Assembly: GCA_023426245.1 (NCBI GenBank) | Contig: JAFABB010000024.1 | Location: forward strand, 62,001-126,000 | DNA from: Bacillota bacterium | GTDB lineage: Bacteria; Bacillota; UBA4882; UBA8346 | Direction: 5' to 3' | DNA: 64,000 nucleotides | Shown here: in pieces, positions 18,524 through 27,304 of the stretch | Position numbering within the stretch: position 1 is the stretch's first letter | How the letters are laid out: the number at the start of each line of letters is the position of its first letter | Notes under the pieces: model-generated | The model's database searches: none | What the model was told of the DNA's origin: nothing | What the model saw: the letters and a program-made list of their open reading frames with translations, nothing else | Program-made: the position numbers and the translations under genes

Positions 18524-18595
18524 TCAATATCGCTCCCTTCAAAATAAAGAGGTTGAGAAAAACTTTCGTTTTTTAACAACCTTTAATGGTTCTTG

Positions 18596-18622
18596 TTAGC
18601 ACTCACTTCCTTTGAGTGCTAA
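18596..18622. promoter_or_regulatory. CIRCE operator (HrcA binding site)
   Basis: TTAGCACTC, nine bases, GAGTGCTAA: a perfect match to the CIRCE consensus with 9-bp arms and 9-bp spacer. It lies upstream of htpG on the minus strand. HrcA normally binds here to repress heat-shock genes until its activity falls on heat stress. Confidence 0.95.
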
Positions 18623-18702
18623 TCCTATTTTTTATATACTATATTTTTAGTGAAATGTCAAGTTCTACGACAATCCGGATCAGGCGACACGCTACAAAAC
18701 AT

Positions 18703-18732
18703 CGGGACAATCAAATCGTTTTGACCGTCCCG
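18703..18732. terminator. possible terminator hairpin after htrA
   Basis: CGGGAC (18703-18708) pairs with GTCCCG (18727-18732), with an inner TCAAA/TTTGA pair. It lies just beyond the htrA stop (18776) on the minus strand; the following T-tract is weak (GATGTTTTG), so function as a terminator is uncertain. Confidence 0.4.
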
Positions 18733-18775
18733 AATCTTAAACTAATTAGGGTAATTTTCTTAAAATTTTCCGGAT

Positions 18776-19888
18776 TTATTGGGGCTTTTCATCCAAAGTT
18801 ACTTCCACTTTCATCAGCTCTCCTTTGCGGAGGACCAACAAATTGACTTTATCGCCTACTTTGTGATGGCGGATCGCATATATCAAGCCCTGAGAGTCTT
18901 CAACCGTTGTATGGTCGATTTCCAGGACGACATCGTACTGTTTCAGCCCCGCCTTCGCCGCCGGTGAATCGTCAACGATGGTCTGCAATAAAACGCCCTC
19001 CGTTTTCTGGATTCCAAGGTAAGCGCGGACATCGGCCCGGACACTTTTTAAATCCATTAAAGCCACTCCCATCCAGGGACGGCTGACTTTGCCCTTATTT
19101 CTCAACTCGCCGAGAATTTCCTTCACCTTGTTAATGGGTATTGCAAATCCAAGTCCCTGGCCGGTAGCGCTGACCGCCGAATTGATACCGATCACTTCCC
19201 CGTCCAAATTCAAGAGCGGGCCGCCGCTATTGCCCGGATTGATGGCAGCGTCTGTTTGAAGCATATCGTCATATACCTGGCCATTACTACCGCCTCCGGC
19301 AACCAGCGGCCGTCCTTTGGCGCTGATGATTCCCAAGGTGACCGTATGGTCAAGGCCGTACGGATTGCCGATAGCAATAACCCAATCACCGATTTGAGTC
19401 TTGTTGGAATCGCCCAGTTTCAGATAAGGTATTTTTTGGGGAGGGTCAATTTTGATGATGGCTACGTCCAACTCCTGATCCATACCGACTAAAGTCGCTT
19501 TGATGGGCTCTTTTTGGTCTTTAAGAAGCACTTCAATGGTTTTCGCACCGGAAACTACATGGGTATTGGTTAAAATGTATCCTTTATCGTCAAAGAAAAA
19601 GCCACTGCCCAGCCCCTGGGACGGCGGCGTAGCATTTTCCCCCATTGGGCCAAATAGGGATAAAGGTGATTTCTTGGCTTCATAAGTAGTTGAAATCCAA
19701 ACCACACTAGGCGAGCTTTCCGCCGCAATATGCGAGATAACCGAAGAGCTTGCCAAATCGGCTTTGGAAGCGGCATAAGCCGGCATACCATTGATTCCGA
19801 GAAAAGCTGCAGTCACCAATAAAGTGAAGCAAAAAACAAAAACCAAATTCTTAAAAAAAGATTTGCTATATCTTGGGCCGGTAAACAT
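18776..19888 (-). CDS. htrA: HtrA/DegP-type serine protease (S1C) with PDZ domain
   Basis: Envelope quality-control protease of 370 aa. An N-terminal membrane anchor or signal (about residues 13-38, FFKNLVFVFCFTLLVTAAF ... AYAA) is followed by a trypsin-like domain with the complete triad His110 (TNTHVV), Asp141 (LDVAIIKID) and Ser221 (NPGNSGGPL). One C-terminal PDZ domain (about 270-365; SPAAKAGLKQYDVVLEID) reads substrate C-termini. AAAGGGTGATCAG precedes the ATG at 19888. It is adjacent to htpG on the same strand but separated by the CIRCE and a hairpin, so it is probably transcribed separately, with a stress theme shared. Confidence 0.94.
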   Translation of the reverse strand: MFTGPRYSKSFFKNLVFVFCFTLLVTAAFLGINGMPAYAASKADLASSSVISHIAAESSPSVVWISTTYEAKKSPLSLFGPMGENATPPSQGLGSGFFFDDKGYILTNTHVVSGAKTIEVLLKDQKEPIKATLVGMDQELDVAIIKIDPPQKIPYLKLGDSNKTQIGDWVIAIGNPYGLDHTVTLGIISAKGRPLVAGGGSNGQVYDDMLQTDAAINPGNSGGPLLNLDGEVIGINSAVSATGQGLGFAIPINKVKEILGELRNKGKVSRPWMGVALMDLKSVRADVRAYLGIQKTEGVLLQTIVDDSPAAKAGLKQYDVVLEIDHTTVEDSQGLIYAIRHHKVGDKVNLLVLRKGELMKVEVTLDEKPQ

Positions 19889-20214
19889 CTGATCACCCTT
19901 TCTTGAAAATTTATCTATTAAAACGCAATCTTAACAAAATGAGTTCCTCATAATATTTTATTTTACTAATTTTCCCTTTTGAAAGTAGAAAGTAAGTATT
20001 CCCTTTATGATTCATGTTATGAACAATGAGTAATATCCAGCCTAATTTCCTTGTTTTAGCAAATAAAATGAAGTACAATAAACCAGGGCATCATTTGTTA
20101 GTAATAAGGGATAAGATAATAACAAATTTATTTTTTACAAATATTTAACTTATCGTTATATTCATCCCCAACTTGATTTTCATTGGAAATTTTTTCGAAA
20201 GGGGTTTATTCCAG
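19889..20214. other. intergenic stretch, 326 bp, divergent promoters of htrA and metN
   Basis: Strongly AT-rich. I looked for an S-box (SAM-I) or T-box leader upstream of metN and found neither conserved core, so any methionine control must be by another means. Confidence 0.4.
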
Positions 20215-21288
20215 GTGTCGACGAGCATGATTCGTTTTAATAATGTCACGAAGATTTATGGAGAAGGCGATACACAAGTAATCGCTTTAGAAGATGTCAA
20301 TCTTGAAATTAAACAAGGTGAGATCTTTGGAATTATCGGATTGAGCGGTGCCGGAAAAAGTACTCTAATCCGTTGCATTAACAAATTGGAAGTCCCCCAA
20401 AACGGTAACATTCAAATCGGCGACCATCCTATCACCGAATTAAAAGGAAAAGATTTGCGGCAAGCCAGGCGGGAAATCGGCATGATTTTTCAACATTTCA
20501 ACTTGCTTGCTAACCGTACCGTTTTTGGAAATATTGCCTATCCTTTGGAGATTGCCGGGATGAACCGTCATGACCAAAAAAAACGCGTTGAAGAATTAGC
20601 CGAATTGGTCGGTTTATCAGACAAGCTCAAAGCTTATCCCGCTCAGTTGAGCGGTGGACAAAAGCAACGGGTCGGTATCGCCCGGGCCCTGGCCAATCAT
20701 CCTAAGGTATTGCTTTGTGATGAAGCCACTTCAGCCCTTGATCCGGAAACCACCCAATCGATTTTGGATTTATTGCTGGATGTAAACCGTCGTTTTAGCT
20801 TGACAATTGTGCTCATTACTCATCAAATCAATGTAATTAAAGAAATATGCGATACGGTAGCCGTCATTGAAAACGGTAAAATCGTAGAACAAGGACCGGT
20901 CACGGAAATATTTACTTCTCCCAAAACTGATGCGGCCCGCGGACTAATCAGAAGTGTTTTACACATTGACATTCCTCCCGAGATTAAGCAGAAAAAGATT
21001 ATTATCCGCCACCCTGAATGGGCTGGAAAAATGGTTCATATCTTTTTTATTGGGGAAGTCGCCGGTGAGCCGGTTATTACTTCCTTAATCCGTAAATTCA
21101 ACGTCGATGTCAATATTATCTATGCGAACCTTGACTCCATTAAAGAAACTCCATTCGGATCGCTCGTCGTGGCAATCACGGGTCCTGATGGAAATGTTGT
21201 TGAATCATTAGAATATCTGACCCAACAAGGATTAAAAATCGAGGTGCTGAACAGTGTTGAACCCGCAACTTTTGAATCTACTCGGTAA
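20215..21288 (+). CDS. metN: methionine ABC transporter ATPase MetN
   Basis: 357 aa. Walker A GLSGAGKST, signature LSGGQKQRVGIARAL and Walker B LLCDEATSALDP are intact, and the last ~85 residues form a NIL/ACT-like domain (HIFFIGEVAGEPVITSLIRK), the allosteric methionine-binding module typical of MetN. It energises uptake of methionine or a related compound. The start is read as GTG at 20215 because AAAGGGG lies ten bases upstream; ATG at 20227 is the alternative. The stop overlaps metI by 35 bases, so the genes are translationally linked. Confidence 0.93.
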   Translation: MSTSMIRFNNVTKIYGEGDTQVIALEDVNLEIKQGEIFGIIGLSGAGKSTLIRCINKLEVPQNGNIQIGDHPITELKGKDLRQARREIGMIFQHFNLLANRTVFGNIAYPLEIAGMNRHDQKKRVEELAELVGLSDKLKAYPAQLSGGQKQRVGIARALANHPKVLLCDEATSALDPETTQSILDLLLDVNRRFSLTIVLITHQINVIKEICDTVAVIENGKIVEQGPVTEIFTSPKTDAARGLIRSVLHIDIPPEIKQKKIIIRHPEWAGKMVHIFFIGEVAGEPVITSLIRKFNVDVNIIYANLDSIKETPFGSLVVAITGPDGNVVESLEYLTQQGLKIEVLNSVEPATFESTR

Positions 21289-21910
21289 TGCCCTGTGGGA
21301 AACCATTTATATGGTGGGAATTTCCTTGATTTTATCGATTTTAATAGGAATCCCGGTGGGCATTTTGCTTGTTATCTCAAGTCCTGGACATATTCGTCCC
21401 AATGCCTCCCTCTATAATGTGCTGTCAATCATTGTTAATGTGGGGCGTTCATTGCCTTTTATCATTTTATTGGTAGCCATGATTCCATTTACCCGTTTTG
21501 TGGTAGGTACCTCCATCGGAACTGCCGGAGCAATCGTACCCTTAACGATTGGATCGATTCCTTTTTTGGCCCGAGTCGTAGAGTCCGCCGTTTTGGAAGT
21601 GGATTGGGGGGTAATCGAAGCGGCTCAGGCTATGGGTTCAACCACTTGGCAAATTATTGCCAAGGTTTTGATCCCGGAATCTATTTCCGGTTTAATCTTA
21701 GGCATAACCCTTACCACAGTCAGTTTAGTCAGTTATTCCGCCATGGCCGGAGCTGTTGGAGGAGGTGGATTGGGTGACTTAGCCATTCGCTATGGATACC
21801 AACGCTTCCGTGGCGATATTATGCTGGCAACCATTATTATTCTAGTTATATTAGTCCAGGGGATGCAGTCTCTGGGCAATTGGTTAGCCAGACGCCTTTC
21901 TTCTCATTGA
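21254..21910 (+). CDS. metI: methionine ABC transporter permease MetI
   Basis: 218 aa with five to six membrane segments. The EAA-loop motif reads EAAQAMGSTTWQIIAKVLIPES and docks MetN. The GTG start at 21254, inside the end of metN, has GAGGTG seven bases upstream. The C-terminal GGGGLGDLAIRYGYQRF motif is typical of MetI. It is the second gene of a three-gene operon. Confidence 0.93.
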   Translation: MLNPQLLNLLGNALWETIYMVGISLILSILIGIPVGILLVISSPGHIRPNASLYNVLSIIVNVGRSLPFIILLVAMIPFTRFVVGTSIGTAGAIVPLTIGSIPFLARVVESAVLEVDWGVIEAAQAMGSTTWQIIAKVLIPESISGLILGITLTTVSLVSYSAMAGAVGGGGLGDLAIRYGYQRFRGDIMLATIIILVILVQGMQSLGNWLARRLSSH

Positions 21911-21971
21911 TATTTTCTATTTTCGATCATCTCAAAAATAGAGGATTAAAATAAATTTTAGGAGGAAAATC

Positions 21972-22772
21972 ATGAAAAAGAGTTTATTGATTCTATTTTT
22001 TTTCGAACTACTCATCATTTCATTCGTGGGTAGTCAAGCTTTATTAGCTTCGGCAATTGTATTAAAAGTGGGAGCTTCACCGACACCCCACGCTGAAATT
22101 TTGACTCAAATCAAACCGCTGCTATCCAAAGAAGGAATTGATCTACAAATTATCGAATTTCAAGACTATGTACAGCCTAACCTGGCCCTAGCCGAAGGTG
22201 AATTGAACGCTAATTTCTTTCAACATGTTCCCTACCTGACCGAATTCAGCCGCGATCATAAATTGGATCTTACCTATATCGCCAAAGTCCATATTGAACC
22301 GATGGGAATTTACTCCAAAAAAATTAAGTCTTTGAAAGAATTGGGTAATAAAGCAACTGTAGCGGTTCCTAACGATCCGACCAACGGTGGACGCGCTTTA
22401 CTTTTATTACAAAACGCCAAATTAATCACACTTCGCAAGGATGCCGGACTCAGCGCAACCGAATTGGATATCGTTAAAAATCCAAAGGGATTGCAAGTTA
22501 AGCCTTTAGAGGCGGCCCAACTACCGAGAACCCTCACGGATGTCGATATTGCCGTTATTAACACTAACTATGCGCTGCCAGCAAATTTAATTCCGGCTAA
22601 GGATGCTTTATTCATCGAAAATAGCAATTCTCCCTATGCAAATATCTTGGCTGTACGGACCAAGGATAAAAATAACCCTGCTTTAAAAAAACTGGCTAAA
22701 GCCTTAACCAGCCAAACAGTTAAAGATTTTATTATTACCAAATATAAAGGGAGCATTGTCCCGGTATTTTAA
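21972..22772 (+). CDS. metQ: MetQ/NlpA family substrate-binding protein
   Basis: 266 aa. It has an N-terminal signal peptide ending near LLASA, then a mature protein beginning IVLKVGASPTPHAEIL, the usual start of the NlpA fold; DYVQPNLALAEGELNANFFQH and NTNYALPANLIP are family motifs. Most members are lipoproteins with a Cys at the cleavage site; none is present here, so the protein is probably free in a periplasm or lacks lipid anchoring. AGGAGG lies before the ATG. A terminator follows at 22797. Confidence 0.92.
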   Translation: MKKSLLILFFFELLIISFVGSQALLASAIVLKVGASPTPHAEILTQIKPLLSKEGIDLQIIEFQDYVQPNLALAEGELNANFFQHVPYLTEFSRDHKLDLTYIAKVHIEPMGIYSKKIKSLKELGNKATVAVPNDPTNGGRALLLLQNAKLITLRKDAGLSATELDIVKNPKGLQVKPLEAAQLPRTLTDVDIAVINTNYALPANLIPAKDALFIENSNSPYANILAVRTKDKNNPALKKLAKALTSQTVKDFIITKYKGSIVPVF

Positions 22773-22796
22773 TGATTCGTCACAATTAATCCCCTT

Positions 22797-22825
22797 AAAG
22801 CTCCGGTCTTACCGGAGCTTTTTAT
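22797..22825 (+). terminator. rho-independent terminator of metNIQ
   Basis: AAAGCTCCGGT (22797-22807), three-base loop, ACCGGAGCTTT (22811-22821) and a T-run. Strong stem directly after metQ. Confidence 0.9.
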
Positions 22826-23118
22826 TTACTTCACTAAGCTAAAATCCCCACAAATCCACAAGATTTGAAATCCCAATAGTTGAGACAACTTTTCGAAGTA
22901 TGTTCATAAGGATTTAACATTGCTTTTGTCATATATATGTTATTATTTAATAAAAGCTTACATAAAAAATTAGCTTATTTTAGATTTCCGTCCTTTTGTG
23001 TTATGTTTTTATACCAAAAAAATTTATTTATAAATTCAGGAATGTTGTATGTCATGTTATTGTCAATTACTATGTCGTACATTCCTACAGTCATACAATA
23101 TACTTATAGGAGTTTCGT
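22826..23118. other. promoter region of the liv operon
   Basis: AT-rich, with no recognisable riboswitch. It directly precedes the FadR-type regulator gene, which is likely to bind here. No convincing palindrome was picked out by eye. Confidence 0.35.
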
Positions 23119-23805
23119 ATGTTTAAAAATATTAAAATTAATCGGATCAGTGATGAAATTGCCTTTCAGATTAAAGAGATGGTTTTAAAAAATGAACTTC
23201 AGTCCGGAAATAAACTACCTACCGAACTGGAATTGGCCGAAATGTTCTCGGTGAGCCGCACTGCCGTCCGTGAAGCTTTATGTAGTCTGGAGGCCCAAGG
23301 TCTCATCGAACGTAAAAAAAGCGGTGGTACCATCATTAAACAGTTTAGCGCCAGTAAAATTCTGGAGTCGATTGTTTTCGCACCCAAAAGCGATTTAGAA
23401 ATGTTTACGGATTTTATGGAAGTCCGCAAAGTGCTGGAAAGTCATATTGTCTCGCTCGCCATTGAAAAAAGCCAATCCGGAGATTTCGAATTGATTGAAC
23501 AATCCCTGATGAATTTAGAATCTGAAATTATCCAAGAAGGGAACGGGGTTGAGTCCGATATAATGTTTCATCTCAGTTTGGCTGCGTGTACCCATAACCA
23601 GGTTCTCATCAGTTTAATTAAATCCATCAGCGACATGTTGCGGGTTAGCCGCAAAAAAACTCTAAAATATCCCGGACGGCTTTTGGAATGCCTGAAAGAG
23701 CACAAGACAATTTATATGGCCATTAAGTCCAAGGATACCGTCGAGGCGAAACGGTTAATGATTTACCACCTGGATCAAGCCCTTCATATCGCGCATCAAA
23801 TCTAA
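23119..23805 (+). CDS. GntR family regulator, FadR/FCD type
   Basis: 228 aa. The N-terminal winged helix-turn-helix (LPTELELAEMFSVSRTAVREAL) is followed by an all-helical FCD ligand domain (DFMEVRKVLESHIVSLAIE ... FHLSLAACTHNQVL, with the metal-binding Asp/His pattern). It is the first gene of a run FadR-livGFHMK-creatininase, all plus strand with short gaps, so it very likely controls the importer in response to the imported organic compound. AGGAG precedes the ATG. Confidence 0.92.
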   Translation: MFKNIKINRISDEIAFQIKEMVLKNELQSGNKLPTELELAEMFSVSRTAVREALCSLEAQGLIERKKSGGTIIKQFSASKILESIVFAPKSDLEMFTDFMEVRKVLESHIVSLAIEKSQSGDFELIEQSLMNLESEIIQEGNGVESDIMFHLSLAACTHNQVLISLIKSISDMLRVSRKKTLKYPGRLLECLKEHKTIYMAIKSKDTVEAKRLMIYHLDQALHIAHQI

Positions 23806-23820
23806 ACAAGAGGTGAATTT

Positions 23821-24606
23821 ATGGGAGACTCTCAAATTTTATTACAAGTCAGTGAATTGACCAAACAATTTAAAGGTTTGCTGGCCGTAGATCATTACCA
23901 ACTCAATATTTCCCCTGGGGAAATTGTGGGCTTAATCGGTCCTAATGGCGCTGGCAAAACCACTGTCTTTAATTTACTGACCGGCATATTCCCGCCAAGT
24001 TCAGGAAGGATCCAACTCAAAGGCCATGAAATTGCCGGACTCCGTCCGGACAAAATCGCCAAAAGAGGTATGGCCCGTACTTTCCAAAATATCCGATTGT
24101 TCGGAGAATTGTCGGCCTTACAAAACGTTTTGGTTGCCGCACAAATCCACAAAAAGTACCATTTCGGCAGCGTCTTACTGGGAACCTTTGCATTCGGAAA
24201 GGAAGAAAAAGCACTAATTTCTCAGGCGCAGCGATATTTGGAGGCTTTAGGTATTTTTAACATCCGGAATCAATTGGCGAAAAATCTTCCCTATGGTGTT
24301 CAGCGCAAATTGGAGATCGCCAGGGCTTTGGCAACTAAACCCCAACTGTTATTGCTGGATGAGCCTGCCGCAGGAATGAATCACCAAGAAAGCGCCGATC
24401 TGACCGAAAACATCCGAAGACTGCGGGATGAATTCGATTTGGCTATTATCCTCATTGAACATGACATGCATGTGGTGATGAATCTCTGCCATCGTTTACA
24501 AGTTTTAAGCTACGGCAAAATCATCGCCGAAGGAACACCGGATACCATCAAAAAGAATCCCATCGTTATCGAGGCTTACTTGGGGAGGTCAAAAAACAGT
24601 GCTTGA
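23821..24606 (+). CDS. livG: branched-chain amino acid-type ABC transporter ATPase LivG
   Basis: 261 aa. Walker A GPNGAGKTTVFN; the signature region reads NLPYGVQRKLEIARAL, the LivG-type variant of LSGGQ; Walker B LLLLDEPAAGMN. It belongs to the HAAT family that moves branched-chain amino acids, amides, urea or aromatic acids. Its stop overlaps the livF start by 8 bases. Confidence 0.93.
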   Translation: MGDSQILLQVSELTKQFKGLLAVDHYQLNISPGEIVGLIGPNGAGKTTVFNLLTGIFPPSSGRIQLKGHEIAGLRPDKIAKRGMARTFQNIRLFGELSALQNVLVAAQIHKKYHFGSVLLGTFAFGKEEKALISQAQRYLEALGIFNIRNQLAKNLPYGVQRKLEIARALATKPQLLLLDEPAAGMNHQESADLTENIRRLRDEFDLAIILIEHDMHVVMNLCHRLQVLSYGKIIAEGTPDTIKKNPIVIEAYLGRSKNSA

Positions 24607-25303
24607 ATTGAAAGAACTTGATCTTTTTTATGGTAATATTCAAGCGGTCAGGAATTTATCGCTGAATGTAAAACAAGGCGAATTAGTCGCCTTGCTCGGA
24701 GCCAACGGCGCCGGAAAAACCAGTACCCTGCGGGGCATCTCCGGTATGCTTAAGCCTCGCAAAGGCGGGGTTTTCTTTAACGGACAAGATCTAACCAAGA
24801 TCAACCCCCATCAAATTGTAGGCCTGGGATTGGCGCATTGTCCGGAAGGACGGGGGATTTTCGCCCGGATAAGTGTGGTTGATAATTTGAAAATCGGCGC
24901 CTACCGCTGCACGGATAAAAAACAAACTCACCAGGATTTGGATTGGGTCTATACGCTCTTTCCTATTTTGGCCGAACGCAAAAACCAAATTGCCGGCACT
25001 CTTTCCGGTGGAGAACAACAGATGTTGGCTATCGGCCGGTCTCTGATGTCCCGTCCGTCAATGCTGCTCTTCGACGAGCCCTCCCTCGGCCTTGCTCCAC
25101 TGATCATCGAGAAAATTTATACGGTAATCGCAGCGTTGAAAAAAGAGGGTAAAACGATTTTACTGGTTGAGCAAAATGCTTACGCCGCATTGGAAGTTGC
25201 CGATCGGGCTTATGTGCTGGAATCAGGTTCTCTCAAACTTTCCGGTATGACGGCGGATTTGCTCCAAAATGAAGCTGTGAAAAACGCCTATCTGGGAGGA
25301 TAA
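24599..25303 (+). CDS. livF: branched-chain amino acid-type ABC transporter ATPase LivF
   Basis: 234 aa. Walker A GANGAGKTSTLRG, signature LSGGEQQMLAIGRSL, Walker B LLFDEPSLGLAPL. The start is GTG at 24599 with GGGAGG upstream, inside the end of livG. It pairs with LivG as the second nucleotide-binding subunit of the importer. Confidence 0.93.
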   Translation: MLELKELDLFYGNIQAVRNLSLNVKQGELVALLGANGAGKTSTLRGISGMLKPRKGGVFFNGQDLTKINPHQIVGLGLAHCPEGRGIFARISVVDNLKIGAYRCTDKKQTHQDLDWVYTLFPILAERKNQIAGTLSGGEQQMLAIGRSLMSRPSMLLFDEPSLGLAPLIIEKIYTVIAALKKEGKTILLVEQNAYAALEVADRAYVLESGSLKLSGMTADLLQNEAVKNAYLGG

Positions 25304-25308
25304 AAACT

Positions 25309-26205
25309 ATGAGTCTTGCTTATCTGGTTCAAAACACCATCGACGGCCTCAGTCTAGGAAGCATCTATGCGCTGATTGCCATTGGTTTTTCTTTAACTTT
25401 CAGCATTTTAAGGCTGATCAACTTTGCACACGGCGACATCTTAATGATCGGCGCATATTGTGCCCTTTTCCTCATCATCGGGATGCATCTTCCTTTGTGG
25501 GCTGCTTTGATTTTTGCAATGGCTTGCGCCGCCCTGTTTGGAATTTTTATTGAACGGATAGCTTACCGTCCTTTGCGAGGTGCCAATGATGTTGCGGCGT
25601 TGATTGCATCATTGGCGGTCTCGATCATCATCCAAAATACCGGAATCATGACAGTCACCGCTCAACCCCGCAAATTTGAAATTCCGGAAATATTAACCGT
25701 AATTCATAACTTCGGCAATATTTCCATCAGCAATATGACTCTGCTCATTATTATTCTCTCGCTGTTCCTTATGATATCCTTCTCTCTATTCGTCACCCGC
25801 ACGAAGATGGGCGCGGCCATGCGGGCTTGTTCCGAAAACATCGGTGTGGCTCAATTAATGGGAATCGATATCAACCGGGTCATTTCCGTTACTTTCGCCT
25901 TGGGTTCAGGTATGGCAGCGGTCTCCGGGATCATGCTGGCCGGACAGTACGGCCGGATCGATCCGTTAATGGGCTTTGTCCCCGGCTTAAAAGCCTTTGT
26001 AGCCGCCGTGATCGGAGGTATCGGCAGTGTCTCCGGAGCAGCTTTAGGAGGCTACGTTCTGGGTCTATCGGAAATTTTACTTGTAGCTCTCTTGCCTCCA
26101 TCATACTCCGGTTACCGGGACGCCTTCGTCTTTATCCTGTTGATTCTGGTTTTGCTTTTTAAACCGTCCGGCTTACTCGGACAAGCCGAAGGGAGAAAGG
26201 TATGA
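25309..26205 (+). CDS. livH: branched-chain amino acid-type ABC transporter permease LivH
   Basis: 298 aa, about eight membrane segments. The opening NTIDGLSLGSIYALIAIGFS and INFAHGDILMIGAY are typical of LivH. MGAAMRACSENIGVAQLMGI is the cytoplasmic coupling loop. It starts five bases after livF and overlaps livM by 4 bases. Confidence 0.93.
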   Translation: MSLAYLVQNTIDGLSLGSIYALIAIGFSLTFSILRLINFAHGDILMIGAYCALFLIIGMHLPLWAALIFAMACAALFGIFIERIAYRPLRGANDVAALIASLAVSIIIQNTGIMTVTAQPRKFEIPEILTVIHNFGNISISNMTLLIIILSLFLMISFSLFVTRTKMGAAMRACSENIGVAQLMGIDINRVISVTFALGSGMAAVSGIMLAGQYGRIDPLMGFVPGLKAFVAAVIGGIGSVSGAALGGYVLGLSEILLVALLPPSYSGYRDAFVFILLILVLLFKPSGLLGQAEGRKV

Positions 26206-27251
26206 TGAACACCAAAACCACTAAATTCTCTACCCTTGTTTTTCTGGTATTTTTTACGGGAGTACTTTATCTCTTAAACCGTTTTTTATCTCCTTACCAT
26301 ATGCAGATCATCAACTTGATCGGCATCAACATCATATTAGTTGTCAGTTTAAATCTATCGAACGGTTTTTGTGGGATTTTTTCCTTGGGGCATGCGGGAT
26401 TTATGGCGGTTGGAGCTTACGTTACCGCCATTCTAACCATTCCAGCGGTAAAAAAAGGATTTCTTTTACCCCAGCTTCCCGGCTGGCTGGCCTCATTGCA
26501 ACTTCCTTTCTTACCGGCTTTACTTTTGGGCGGACTGGTAGCCTCTCTTTGCGCCTTGGTTATCGGTTATCCGGTGCTCCGTCTCCGTGGCCATTATTTA
26601 AGTGTGGCAACTTTAGGTTTTCTGGTCATCATCCAAGTGTGCATCACCCAAATGGATGGTCTAACCCGGGGAGCCCGTGGTCTCAACGGTTTGGAGTCTT
26701 TTACCAATGTGTGGTGGATTTGGTTTGGGGTGATTTTAACCATTTACGTGATTGTCAAAGTGATTCACTCCGCTTACGGCCGGGGTATGAATGCCATTAA
26801 AGAGGATGAACTGGCAGCCGAATGCCTGGGCGTTAATTTAACAGGCCATAAAATATTGGCTTTTTGCCTGAGTGCATTTTTCGCCGGTATCGGCGGGGCG
26901 TTGTGGGGCCACTTAATCACAGTGATCACTCCGGGTTCTTTCTCGTATGGTCAAACTTTCAATTTAGTGGTTATGTCGGTGGTCGGCGGTATGAGCAGCA
27001 TAACCGGAGGTGTTGTTGGCGCCCTGGTGATGACATTGGTCCCGGAACTTTTGCGTAACCTTGAATCAGGAATCACGCTTTGGGGAATTGCATTACCGCC
27101 GCTATACGGTTTAAGTCAGATAATTCTTGCAATCGCCTTAATTCTGGTCATTCTGTTCCGTCCTAACGGTTTATTGGGCCGCTGGGAATTCTCCTGGACC
27201 AGATTTCATTCCAAATCCAAGCTCTCCAAAGGTGGTGGTTACTCTCATTAA
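26202..27251 (+). CDS. livM: branched-chain amino acid-type ABC transporter permease LivM
   Basis: 349 aa, about nine to ten membrane segments. Motifs NGFCGIFSLGHAGFMAVGAY and GRGMNAIKEDELAAECLGV are typical of LivM. It starts ATGATG overlapping the livH stop. Together with LivH it forms the membrane channel. Confidence 0.93.
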   Translation: MMNTKTTKFSTLVFLVFFTGVLYLLNRFLSPYHMQIINLIGINIILVVSLNLSNGFCGIFSLGHAGFMAVGAYVTAILTIPAVKKGFLLPQLPGWLASLQLPFLPALLLGGLVASLCALVIGYPVLRLRGHYLSVATLGFLVIIQVCITQMDGLTRGARGLNGLESFTNVWWIWFGVILTIYVIVKVIHSAYGRGMNAIKEDELAAECLGVNLTGHKILAFCLSAFFAGIGGALWGHLITVITPGSFSYGQTFNLVVMSVVGGMSSITGGVVGALVMTLVPELLRNLESGITLWGIALPPLYGLSQIILAIALILVILFRPNGLLGRWEFSWTRFHSKSKLSKGGGYSH

Positions 27252-27304
27252 ATTAAACTAACTTGGCATTCAAAACATACTTAAATTTAATGGAGGTATT
27301 TACG

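Noticed and set aside
19889..20214. possible SAM or T-box leader before metN
   Set aside because: The conserved cores of S-box and T-box leaders could not be found in this AT-rich region.
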